In this document: positions 16,818-24,353 of the stretch, piece after piece
Layout: the number at the start of each line of letters is the position of its first letter
Numbering within the stretch: the stretch's first letter is position 1
Assembly (NCBI RefSeq): GCF_016650035.1
Contig: NZ_JAENWM010000032.1
Coordinates: 1 to 39,714, forward strand
DNA length: 39,714 nt
Direction: 5' to 3'
Source of the DNA: Clostridium sp.
GTDB taxonomy: Bacteria; Bacillota; Clostridia; Clostridiales; Clostridiaceae
Made by a program: the position numbers and the translations under genes
The notes under the pieces: model-generated
What the model was told of the DNA's origin: nothing
The model's database searches: none
What the model saw: the letters and a program-made list of their open reading frames with translations, nothing else

Positions 16818-17537
16818 TTGTTTTTCATAAATAGTTTATTAGATATGCTTTCCAATATTACATTTTTAACAGCTTATATAACTGGCAGTAGTTCATTTCC
16901 TCAACCATTATCTGAAGAGGAAGAGAAATCCTATTTAACAAAATTTAATGAGGGAGATTTAGTAGCTAAAGGAATACTCATTGAACGGAATTTGAGGCTA
17001 GTAGCACATATAGTGAAAAAATACTCATATCAAGGAAAAGACGTAGATGATCTCATATCTATTGGAACTGTGGGACTTATTAAAGCAATTGAAGCTTTTG
17101 ATATAAGTAAGGGCGTAAGGCTTGCCACCTTTGCTTCAAGGTGCATAGAAAATGAGATTCTCATGCTTATTCGTAATAATAAAAAAACGAAAGGGGATTT
17201 GTACCTACAGGATCCTATTGGCACTGATAAAGAGGGAAATGAGATATCCCTTATGGATGTATTAAGTTGTGATGAAGATTCTATTTTTGAGATAGTAGAA
17301 AGTAAAATGCAAAAGCAAAAGCTTTATGATAACATAAACTTTAATTTAATGGATAGAGAAAAAACAATAATTCAAATGCGCTATGGATTACTTGATGGTA
17401 ACCCTAGAACTCAAAGAGAAATTGCATTGATTCTAGGGATTTCTAGGTCCTATGTTTCTAGAATTGAAAAGAGAGCCTTAAAAAGGCTTAATAAGGAATT
17501 TAATAGCACTAACAAAAACGGGTTAAATATAAAATAA
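16818..17537 (+). CDS. sigK: RNA polymerase sporulation sigma factor, SigK type
   Basis: A 239-residue sigma-70 family protein starting at TTG 16818 behind AGGAGG. A hydrophobic N-terminal stretch of about 25 residues (FINSLLDMLSNITFLTAYIT), then FPQPLSEEEE, fits the removable pro-sequence of sigma-K. Region 2 reads NLRLVAHIVKKYSYQGKDVD and LISIGTVGLIKAIEAFD. Region 4 has TQREIALILGISRSYVSRIE as helix-turn-helix. Sigma-K drives late mother-cell genes. The gene is uninterrupted by a skin element. With spo0A, the Met-rich gene and the SASP gene it forms a small sporulation group. A paralogous sigma-E/K relative cannot be fully excluded. Confidence 0.9.
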   Translation: MFFINSLLDMLSNITFLTAYITGSSSFPQPLSEEEEKSYLTKFNEGDLVAKGILIERNLRLVAHIVKKYSYQGKDVDDLISIGTVGLIKAIEAFDISKGVRLATFASRCIENEILMLIRNNKKTKGDLYLQDPIGTDKEGNEISLMDVLSCDEDSIFEIVESKMQKQKLYDNINFNLMDREKTIIQMRYGLLDGNPRTQREIALILGISRSYVSRIEKRALKRLNKEFNSTNKNGLNIK

Positions 17538-17676
17538 ATTGTAAATATAACAAATTAATCCTTGTTTATTTTATTATATTAAAACAACCATAAATTACTA
17601 TGAGTATTTCTTATAATAATGCACAAAATAACAATGCAAATGAAAATCATTATTAAATAAAAAGGAGGCAATTTAT

Positions 17677-17862
17677 ATGTCAAATAGAAAATTAGTTCCA
17701 CAAGCAAAAGAAGGTTTAAATAAATTTAAAATGGAAGCAGCTAAAGAAGTAGGAGTTAATCTTTCAGAAGGATACAATGGAGATTTAACTTCAAGAGAGA
17801 ATGGATCTGTAGGCGGACAAATGGTTAAAAAAATGGTTGAGTCTTACGAAAAGAACTTATAA
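17677..17862 (+). CDS. Alpha/beta-type small acid-soluble spore protein
   Basis: A 61-residue protein with both conserved SASP regions: LNKFKMEAAKEVGV, where the germination protease cuts in this family, and LTSRENGSVGGQMVKKMVE, the DNA-binding helix region. It coats spore DNA, protects it from UV and heat, and is degraded at germination. A strong AAAGGAGG site precedes the ATG. Expression under sigma-G is expected from the family, but no clear promoter was identified. A terminator-like hairpin follows. Confidence 0.95.
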   Translation: MSNRKLVPQAKEGLNKFKMEAAKEVGVNLSEGYNGDLTSRENGSVGGQMVKKMVESYEKNL

Positions 17863-17879
17863 TTAAAGTATAAACATTA

Positions 17880-17937
17880 AAGGGTATCTATAGGGTAGAC
17901 ACATTTTTTAAAGTGTTGCCATATAGGTACCTTTTAA
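17880..17937 (+). terminator. Terminator-like hairpin after the SASP gene
   Basis: An imperfect long stem pairs AAAGGGTATCTATA with TATAGGTACCTTT around an inner hairpin, followed by TTTTAAAT. Confidence 0.6.
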
Positions 17938-17971
17938 ATATATTGAGAAGAATTTGTTTCATTTTATCTAA

Positions 17972-18715
17972 TCAAACTATTATAGTCTGAATATTATGCT
18001 TCTGAAGTATATTTACCTTTTCCTGTGCAATAGCCTTATCAGTGATTACAATACCAACCTTAGAAAGTTCCGTTACGGAAGTAATTCCAGTGTTATCAAA
18101 CTTTGAGGACTCGGCAAGTATGATAATCGTCTCGGCCCTTTGACACATTTCCCTGCCCACCTCTGCTCTAAGAAAATCTCCGCAGGTAAATCCTGATTTT
18201 TCAGAGAATCCATCCATACCTATAAAAGCTTTGTCTACGCATATTTTACTTAAGCAAAGCTTCGTAAGAGGACCAACCATTGCTTCTGATTCGCTTTGAA
18301 ATTCACCACCGATAACCGTCAATTTCACATTTTCATATTGATTCAGCGTGTAGGCTATAAAAACAGAATTAGTTATAATATGTACATTGATGTTATCGGC
18401 AAGTTCTATCGCCAAAAGAGCATTGGTGGAACCTGCCTCAATTAATATAGTCTCTCCGTTTGCAACAAGTTTAGTGGCTTCCTTTACAATTCTAAGTTTT
18501 TCTTCATAACGAAAACGCATTCTCTTTTCTATAGAATTTGAGGCAATCTGCGTTGCACCACCGTGAGTCCGTTTTAACAATCCTTGGTTTTCAAGAGCAG
18601 TTAAATCTTTTCTAATGGTCACTTCGGAGACTCTAAGCAGTCTTGAAAGTTCTATTACCGTCACCTTAGGTTTTTTAGATAGGATATCAAATATTTCATT
18701 TTGCCTTTCATTCAT
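17972..18715 (-). CDS. DeoR family transcriptional regulator
   Basis: A 247-residue protein with an N-terminal DeoR helix-turn-helix (ERQNEIFDILSKK; VSEVTIRKDLTALENQGLL; RTHGGAT). A C-terminal DeoRC sugar-phosphate sensor domain follows (ETILIEAGSTNALLAIELA; GGEFQSESEAMVGP; KAFIGMDGFSEKSGFT). It is divergent from a Gfo/Idh/MocA dehydrogenase gene, a common regulator-target arrangement, and a promoter with an inverted repeat inside its spacer lies between them. The effector is probably a phosphorylated sugar or polyol intermediate. Confidence 0.92.
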   Translation of the reverse strand: MNERQNEIFDILSKKPKVTVIELSRLLRVSEVTIRKDLTALENQGLLKRTHGGATQIASNSIEKRMRFRYEEKLRIVKEATKLVANGETILIEAGSTNALLAIELADNINVHIITNSVFIAYTLNQYENVKLTVIGGEFQSESEAMVGPLTKLCLSKICVDKAFIGMDGFSEKSGFTCGDFLRAEVGREMCQRAETIIILAESSKFDNTGITSVTELSKVGIVITDKAIAQEKVNILQKHNIQTIIV

Positions 18716-18827
18716 AATATTACCACCTCAGATTTACATTAAATTTACATAGAATATATCAATATCATAGTATAAAGTTTATATGTTGTCAATATTGATT
18801 CGTTCAAATTATAAAACGAAACATGTA

Positions 18828-18856
18828 TTGATTCCATATGAAACATATGGTATGAT
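18828..18856 (+). promoter_or_regulatory. Promoter with an operator-like palindrome in its spacer
   Basis: TTGATT (-35, 18828) and TATGAT (-10, 18851) are 17 nt apart. The spacer is exactly the inverted repeat CCATATG-AAA-CATATGG (18834-18850). It faces the dehydrogenase gene at 18954 and is a likely binding site for the divergent DeoR regulator. Confidence 0.62.
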
Positions 18857-18953
18857 ATTGCCATAAAGGGGCTTATTATTACTAAAATAAACAACAAAGA
18901 AAGTGAATTGTTTTTCAAACGAAATATAAAATGAACTTAAAGGAGAAGATTTT

Positions 18954-20015
18954 ATGAGTAAAAAAATAAATGTAGGATTGATAGGTTATGGAGTATCAGG
19001 AAGAGTTTTTCATGCACCCATAATCAGTAGTGTACCTGGATTAAATTTATATAAGATTTATGAAACAAATGAAAAAAATATAGAAAATATAAAAAAGAAG
19101 TACCTAAATATTCTTGTTACTTCTAATATAGATGAGTTTTTCCAGGATGAGAATATAGATTTGGTTGTCATAGCGGTTCCAAACACAGCACACTATAATT
19201 TAGCAAAAAGGGCTTTAGAAGGTGGTAAGAATGTAGTGGTTGAAAAACCATTTACAATTAATACAAAGGAAGCAGATGAAATAATAGAACTTTCAAAATT
19301 AAAAAACAAGTTATTAACTGTACATCACAATAGAAGATGGGATAGTGACTTTAAAACTGTGAAAAAAGTTATTCAAAGCAATCTGCTTGGAGATATAGTC
19401 GAATACGAAGCTCATTATGATAGATTCAGAAACTATATTAAACAAAATGCTTGGAGGGAAAAAAAATTACCTGGATCAGGGATTCTATATGATTTGGGAT
19501 CTCATCTTATAGATCAGGCTCAGTGTCTTTTTGGTCTTCCTAAGGAAATATTTGCAGATTTGAGAGTTCAAAGGGAAGACGGGGAAAATATTGATAATTT
19601 TGAGGTGATTTTAAGTTATGATAACTTAAAGGTTACACTAAAGGCAGGTATGCTTGTAAAAGAAATAGGACCTCATTTCACTATTCTAGGTAATAAGGGG
19701 TCGTTTATTAAGTATGGTATGGATGTGCAAGAAGAAAATTTGAAAAATGACTTAATACCAAAGAATATTGAAGGATGGGGTAGAGAACCTAGTTCTTTAT
19801 GGGGAAACATAAATACAGAAATAAATGGGTTACAATTAACTGGTAAGATAGAAAGTGAACTAGGTGATTATAGAGAATTTTACGAAAATGTATATCGTTC
19901 TATTTTAGGAGAGACTGAATTAGAAGTAAATCCTAAGCAGGCAAGAAATACAATAAGAATAATAGAATTAGCAGAGAAAAGTAGTTTGGAAAAAGCATGG
20001 GTAAAATTCGAATAA
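18954..20015 (+). CDS. Gfo/Idh/MocA family oxidoreductase
   Basis: A 353-residue NAD(P)-dependent dehydrogenase. The N-terminal Rossmann fold shows VGLIGYGVSGRVFHAPIIS. The EKP motif (VVEKPFT) has its Lys at residue 98, the residue that binds cofactor and substrate in this family. The C-terminal alpha/beta domain includes GSGILYDLGSHLIDQA, where the His is a usual catalytic residue. The FHAP feature resembles the YvaA/IolW branch, which acts on inositol or sugar derivatives; the substrate here is not known. Expected to act in the cytoplasm. Good ribosome site AAAGGAGAAG; DeoR-type control is likely. Confidence 0.9.
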   Translation: MSKKINVGLIGYGVSGRVFHAPIISSVPGLNLYKIYETNEKNIENIKKKYLNILVTSNIDEFFQDENIDLVVIAVPNTAHYNLAKRALEGGKNVVVEKPFTINTKEADEIIELSKLKNKLLTVHHNRRWDSDFKTVKKVIQSNLLGDIVEYEAHYDRFRNYIKQNAWREKKLPGSGILYDLGSHLIDQAQCLFGLPKEIFADLRVQREDGENIDNFEVILSYDNLKVTLKAGMLVKEIGPHFTILGNKGSFIKYGMDVQEENLKNDLIPKNIEGWGREPSSLWGNINTEINGLQLTGKIESELGDYREFYENVYRSILGETELEVNPKQARNTIRIIELAEKSSLEKAWVKFE

Positions 20016-20094
20016 AGATAAATTAATTTCAACTATATTAGGAGGTAAATGCCATAACCTATCTGGTATAGTAATTTTAAATATAGTATCTTAT

Positions 20095-20184
20095 TTATTT
20101 TTTTTTACCACCCCAAGTCTTGCCCACTGTCCATACTGTTATTAATGCGCCTAGAATGATAGCCACCATTCCTGTTCTATCCAT
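20095..20184 (-). CDS. 29-residue single-pass membrane protein
   Basis: A short frame on the minus strand from ATG 20184, preceded by AGGAGG with 7-nt spacing, to TAA. The product begins MDRTGMVAIILGALITV, is one hydrophobic span followed by a Trp/Gly-containing stretch, and ends in three Lys. Upstream are a TATAAT box (20228-20223) and an inverted repeat at 20201-20219, so it has its own promoter. It points toward the end of the dehydrogenase gene. Function unknown. The ribosome site, promoter and hydrophobic character support it as real. Confidence 0.6.
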   Translation of the reverse strand: MDRTGMVAIILGALITVWTVGKTWGGKKK

Positions 20185-20200
20185 TGGAATACCTCCTCTC

Positions 20201-20228
20201 GTTTAACTACAAGTTAAACCTAATTATA
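20201..20228 (-). promoter_or_regulatory. Promoter -10 and inverted repeat for the 29-residue protein
   Basis: On the minus strand, TATAAT (20228-20223) is followed by GTTTAAC-TTGTA-GTTAAAC (20219-20201) just before the ribosome site. The position, at the expected transcription start, fits an operator or a 5' hairpin. Confidence 0.45.
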
Positions 20229-20258
20229 CCATAATACCTATAAAATAGATCAAATTGG

Positions 20259-20284
20259 AAATTAATGTAGAAATATAGTTTACT
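20259..20284 (+). repeat. Dispersed intergenic element, copy B
   Basis: It contains ATTAATGTAGAAATATAGTT and points to the CopZ-like gene, about 187 nt downstream. It shares GATTAAATAAA downstream with copy C. The surrounding gap (20016-20471) also holds the 29-residue gene and its promoter; no other content was recognised. Confidence 0.65.
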
Positions 20285-20471
20285 TAAGATTAAATAAACA
20301 TATAAGAGAAAATGAGAGAAGTTGGAGTTAATATTTTTATGCTAAATATTTGAAATTTATATTGATATTCTGTATAATTAAATAAGGACATACTTGTGGA
20401 AAATTGCGAATTAAATACTTGAAGTTAAATAATATAATGGAAAAAATTAATTGTGGGGGTAAATATAAACT

Positions 20472-20966
20472 ATGAGAAAAGAAACTTTGAATGAATGTTG
20501 TTGTGAAAATAAAATAAAGTCTTCTTGTGAGGCAGAAAAAAATAACTTGTGTCCTGTATGTAAAAAACAGGGGACTCTTGTAAAGAATATTACAGTAAAG
20601 CATATTGTACTTGACGAGTCAATGGAACTGGTTGGTGAGGACAACTATTTCTTATGTATGGATGATGAATGTGATATTACATACTACAATCCAAAATCAA
20701 ATGTGAAATTTAATAAGCAACAAGTAAAAATTCCTATCTGGTTTAAGAAAGATGCAAATCCTAAATATGCATGTTACTGTAGTGAAGTAACAGAAGAACA
20801 AGTTATAAATGCGGTTGTAAAAGATGGGGCTACGAATATGAAAGAGGTTTTAAAGATTACTGGAGCAATGACTAATTCACAATGTCAAAAGAAAAATCCT
20901 TTAGGCAAGTGTTGTCATAAAGTAATCCAGGAGGCAATAGATAAAGTACTATCCATGAAAGAATGA
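20472..20966 (+). CDS. CopZ-like zinc/[2Fe-2S] protein (putative metallochaperone)
   Basis: A 164-residue cysteine-rich protein. The N-terminal part has CCC, then CPVCKKQGTLVKNITVKHIV, like the zinc-binding domain of Archaeoglobus-type CopZ. The C-terminal part (about 98-160) is a BFD-like [2Fe-2S] domain with YACYCSEVTEEQV and SQCQKKNPLGKCC. Archaeal CopZ delivers copper to a P-type ATPase, but here the usual C-terminal heavy-metal-associated domain and any ATPase gene are absent. A general Fe-S or redox role is equally likely. Copy B of the dispersed element lies upstream. Confidence 0.8.
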   Translation: MRKETLNECCCENKIKSSCEAEKNNLCPVCKKQGTLVKNITVKHIVLDESMELVGEDNYFLCMDDECDITYYNPKSNVKFNKQQVKIPIWFKKDANPKYACYCSEVTEEQVINAVVKDGATNMKEVLKITGAMTNSQCQKKNPLGKCCHKVIQEAIDKVLSMKE

Positions 20967-21072
20967 GAATTTTAAATATTTTTGTTAATCTATTAATGCT
21001 TATTTATCCCGAATTTCCTCTAAACCCCTATTAGTCTAATAGTACACCAGATTTTGATACATCAGTTACAAT

Positions 21073-21129
21073 ATTCGACAGGTGACAGTCACCATTATGA
21101 GGCACATTCGACAGGTGACAGTCACCATT
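21073..21129. repeat. Two direct copies of a 24-nt REP-like palindromic unit
   Basis: The unit ATTCGACAGGTGACAGTCAC (plus CATT) occurs at 21073-21096 and 21106-21129, separated by 9 nt. Each contains GGTGAC-A-GTCACC. Two copies are too few for a CRISPR array. A palindrome of similar size lies at 1941. Confidence 0.7.
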
Positions 21130-21207
21130 GTGGGGGTAGCAAAGTGAATAATTTGTCGATAATTCGTTAGGAATGAACAAACTATAGAAATGATAAGGAG
21201 AATAAGT

Positions 21208-21699
21208 ATGGGTATAAGATTGGCTGAACATAAAGACTTTGAATCATTGGTGGAAATATATAATCAAGCAATTGTAACACATCGTTGTACTGCAGATATG
21301 GATATATTTTCTGTGGAGGAAAGGATTTCCTGGTTTGTGCAACATGAATCATTAGAGTATCCAATTTATATATACGAAGTTGATAACAAAGCTGTAGGGT
21401 ATTTATATTTTACTGGTTATCGTCCAGGAAGAAGAGCTATGAAATATACTGCAGAGATTAGCTATTATATTCATAATGATTATCAAAAACAGGGAATAGG
21501 AACAAAATTTATGGAATTTGCAATTAAAGAGAGTGAAGAATTGAACTTTAGAAATTTAATTGCAATATTGTTAGAATGGAATATTCCAAGTATAAGGTTG
21601 CTCGAAAAATTTGGATTTAAGGAATGGGGATGTCTACCTGGGATTGCAGATTTCGATGGTGAAATATGTTCGCATTTGTATTATGGATTAAAGATATAA
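21208..21699 (+). CDS. GNAT family N-acetyltransferase, phosphinothricin acetyltransferase-like
   Basis: A 163-residue protein from ATG 21208, chosen over ATG 21190 because AAGGAG ends 8 nt before it. The GNAT fold is complete. The start (IRLAEHKDFESLVEIYNQA) is typical of the Pat/YncA branch, and DYQKQGIGTKFMEFAIKES includes the acetyl-CoA pyrophosphate loop (Q-x-x-G-I/x-G). IPSIRLLEKFGFKEWG is the conserved C-terminal stretch. This branch acetylates small amino compounds such as phosphinothricin or methionine sulfoximine. The substrate here is not known. No operon partner; the MATE gene converges on it with 1 nt between stop codons. Confidence 0.88.
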   Translation: MGIRLAEHKDFESLVEIYNQAIVTHRCTADMDIFSVEERISWFVQHESLEYPIYIYEVDNKAVGYLYFTGYRPGRRAMKYTAEISYYIHNDYQKQGIGTKFMEFAIKESEELNFRNLIAILLEWNIPSIRLLEKFGFKEWGCLPGIADFDGEICSHLYYGLKI

Positions 21700-21700
21700 G

Positions 21701-23062
21701 CTATACTTTTGATTTATTGTCTAAATTTCTCTTATAAAATATAAAAAATGATATACTAGTTATAATTACAGCTGTAATATCTGCTACTGGTTCTGCTAAT
21801 AAAACAGCAAATAATTTATCTTCAAAGAAATTTGGAAGAATAAATATAAGAGGTATTAGCAAGATCATCTTTCGTAACAATGCCAGAAGCAATGAAATTT
21901 TAGCTTGTCCTAAAGCTAAAAAACATCGCTGACAAGCTATTTGAGCACCGAATATAAATGTACCTATAAAATAAATTCTAATGGACCAAACGGTAATGTT
22001 TATAAATTCTGGGGTACTGTTAAATATAGAAACAATATTTTCAGGAAATAACATTAAAATACTTGTCATGACTAGACTGTAAGTTAAGCAACAGGTTATT
22101 AAAAGTTTAATGGTAGCTTTTACTCTATCTAAGTTTTTAGCTCCGTAATTATAACTTATTATAGGCTGAGCGCCTTGAGCTAACCCTATTAATGGTAGAA
22201 AAATAATTTGCATTATACTGGCCATTATGGTCATAGCCCCTACAGCTAAATCTCCGCTATAAGCTTGAAGTTTTGTATTTAAAGAAATTAAAACTAAGCT
22301 TTCAGTGGATTGCATAATAAATGGTGAAACACCTAAACTAACAATAGGAATTATTATCTTCAAATTTGGCATTAAAAATTCCTTATGTATTCTTAAAATG
22401 GTTTTTTTACCGAATAAAAATTTTAAAACAAATAGTGCAGAAAACATTTGAGCAATTATTGTTGCTAAAGCAGCACCCTGTACTCCCATGTTAAAAGTGA
22501 AAATAAGTATAGGATCAAGAACTATATTTATTGTAGCACCAATCATTACAGTGAACATACTTATTTTTGTAAAACCTTGTGTATTTAAAAAAGCATTCAT
22601 GCCTAAAGCTATCTGAACAAAAACTGTTCCAATTAGGTATATGGTTATGTAATCTTGTGCATACCCAATAGTTTGATCACTTGCTCCAAAAGTATAAAGA
22701 ATTGGATCCTTAAAAATTAAAAACACTATAGTTAAGATTAAGCCTATAATAATAAGCATAGAAAAGCTATTACTTAGTATTTTCTCAGCTTCCTTATTTT
22801 TCTTTTCACCCATTTTTATAGCGGCAATGGGTGCCCCTCCCATACCAATTAAAGCACTAAAAGCTGATATTATAAGAATTATAGGAAAGGATATACCAAC
22901 TCCAGCCATGGCAATTTCGCCACTTGGAAGTTTACCTATAAATATTCTATCCACAATATTATATAAAACATTCACTAATTGAGCCAAAATGCATGGTAAA
23001 GCAAGTTTGAATAATAGTTTGCCTATTTTACTATTTTCAAAATCTGAAGTAATTGAATTCAT
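21701..23062 (-). CDS. MATE family efflux transporter
   Basis: A 453-residue protein with about 12 hydrophobic segments in two similar halves. The first half has LFKLALPCILAQLVNVLYNI and VDRIFIGKLPSGEIAMAGVG, typical of the DinF/MepA branch. The second has FLPLIGLAQGAQPIISYNYG. These proteins export drugs or cationic metabolites using sodium or proton gradients. The ATG follows AAGGAGATT. A hairpin (23125-23140) lies about 65 nt upstream and may be an operator. The regulator is not evident, and no MarR or MerR gene is directly adjacent. Confidence 0.92.
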   Translation of the reverse strand: MNSITSDFENSKIGKLLFKLALPCILAQLVNVLYNIVDRIFIGKLPSGEIAMAGVGISFPIILIISAFSALIGMGGAPIAAIKMGEKKNKEAEKILSNSFSMLIIIGLILTIVFLIFKDPILYTFGASDQTIGYAQDYITIYLIGTVFVQIALGMNAFLNTQGFTKISMFTVMIGATINIVLDPILIFTFNMGVQGAALATIIAQMFSALFVLKFLFGKKTILRIHKEFLMPNLKIIIPIVSLGVSPFIMQSTESLVLISLNTKLQAYSGDLAVGAMTIMASIMQIIFLPLIGLAQGAQPIISYNYGAKNLDRVKATIKLLITCCLTYSLVMTSILMLFPENIVSIFNSTPEFINITVWSIRIYFIGTFIFGAQIACQRCFLALGQAKISLLLALLRKMILLIPLIFILPNFFEDKLFAVLLAEPVADITAVIITSISFFIFYKRNLDNKSKV

Positions 23063-23415
23063 AAAAAAATCTCCTTAATTTTAATTGTTCTAACAATATT
23101 ATTATATAGTAAAGATCTAATAAGTGCCACCCAGGTGGCAAGTGGCATGTTTTAAAACGGAAAAAGGATTTGTAAATCATAAATCATAAAATTCAATACT
23201 TAAATAAAAGTAAAAAAATTAGTTAACCAATCCATTGGCTAACTAATTTTTATTTCATATTATTTTTTCATTAGCAAGTAAAGAATTGGATTCCGCTAAA
23301 GAAAGTTTTAGTTTATTAAGATTATATGGCACCTATAATTTTAATGAATTTGAGAACAATATATATAAGACCGTCACTTTAGTGATGGGAGGTTCATGGA
23401 AAGGAACAAAAAAAT
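23063..23415. other. Divergent gap between MATE and PrsW genes with two hairpins
   Basis: TGCCACC-CA-GGTGGCA (23125-23140), followed by a partial repeat AGTGGCA, lies upstream of the MATE gene and may be its operator. A second hairpin (23215-23250, 11+4 bp with one mismatch, loop TCCA) is flanked by T-runs in both directions. It could be a terminator or attenuator, although no gene ends nearby. A weak third hairpin (CCGTCACT / AGTGATGG) lies at 23371-23388. Confidence 0.5.
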
Positions 23416-24234
23416 ATGGAAAAAAAAACAAGTAAAAAACGTTATAAATGGTGGAGACTATTAATAAAAGGGTTAATAATATATATATTAGGTTTAGAAG
23501 TTCTGGTATTAACGCAAAACCCAAATCTATTTCCATCAATAGTGATGCTAGGCAACTTCCTTATACCAGTTATCTACGTGGCCTTTTTATATCAAAAAAG
23601 AACTTTAAGCAATGTAAGTATGCCTATGACTCTTGCAGGTTTCTTTTATGGTGGATTTTTAGGAGTGTTTGCAGCGGCAATGCTTGAACCAATTTTTATC
23701 CATAACTTAAATTTATCAACAACTATATTTGTAGGCATAATTGAAGAATTCGTAAAAATCGTTGCAGTACTAGTTATTTTCAGAAATAGAAACCATGACC
23801 TTCAGCTAGATGGGTTAATTATTGGAGCAACCGCGGGAATGGGCTTTGCAGCATTAGAGAGTTCAGGATATGCCTTTACTACATTTTTAAACAGTGGTGG
23901 AAGTTTATCATCCACTGTTTATATAACACTACTCAGAGGGATATTATCGCCACTAGGACATGGTACTTGGACAGCTATTTTAGCAGCAGTACTTTTAAGA
24001 GAAAGTGCTCCGAGAAAATTTACATTAAATTTAAGGGTCATTGGAGCATATGTTACTGTGGTTGTGCTGCATGGACTTTGGAATGGAATTCCATCTCTTA
24101 TTGAAATATTTACATCTTCTAAAGCTGTTATTTTTATTGGACAATGCATCATTGGTCTTCTTGGCATACTTATATTAATTAGGTTGTGGTTTAAAGCAAA
24201 AAAACAGGCGCGAGAACGATTATCAGGGAATTAA
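23416..24234 (+). CDS. PrsW family intramembrane metalloprotease
   Basis: A 272-residue membrane protein with about eight hydrophobic segments. The family motifs are all present: GIIEEFVKI with Glu110-Glu111, SPLGHGTWTA with His182 and VLHGLWNG with His219, matching the EE..K, H...H and H features of PrsW-type (CAAX-like) proteases. PrsW of Bacillus subtilis cuts an anti-sigma factor; no such target is in the window. A second upstream ATG (23396) behind GGGAGG lies in another frame and joins this one only if the A9 run changed length. Confidence 0.88.
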   Translation: MEKKTSKKRYKWWRLLIKGLIIYILGLEVLVLTQNPNLFPSIVMLGNFLIPVIYVAFLYQKRTLSNVSMPMTLAGFFYGGFLGVFAAAMLEPIFIHNLNLSTTIFVGIIEEFVKIVAVLVIFRNRNHDLQLDGLIIGATAGMGFAALESSGYAFTTFLNSGGSLSSTVYITLLRGILSPLGHGTWTAILAAVLLRESAPRKFTLNLRVIGAYVTVVVLHGLWNGIPSLIEIFTSSKAVIFIGQCIIGLLGILILIRLWFKAKKQARERLSGN

Positions 24235-24353
24235 TAATTTTTAGTTTTCTATTAGAACCTCCGAAGTTGTTGTTAATATTGCTAGTATATTTTCATCAAT
24301 TTATCCTAATCATAAAGTAATAAAATAAAATTACATGTGAGGATGGTGAAGAA

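Noticed and set aside
21073-21129. CRISPR array
   Set aside because: Only two repeats with a 9-nt spacer and no cas genes; better explained as REP-like units.
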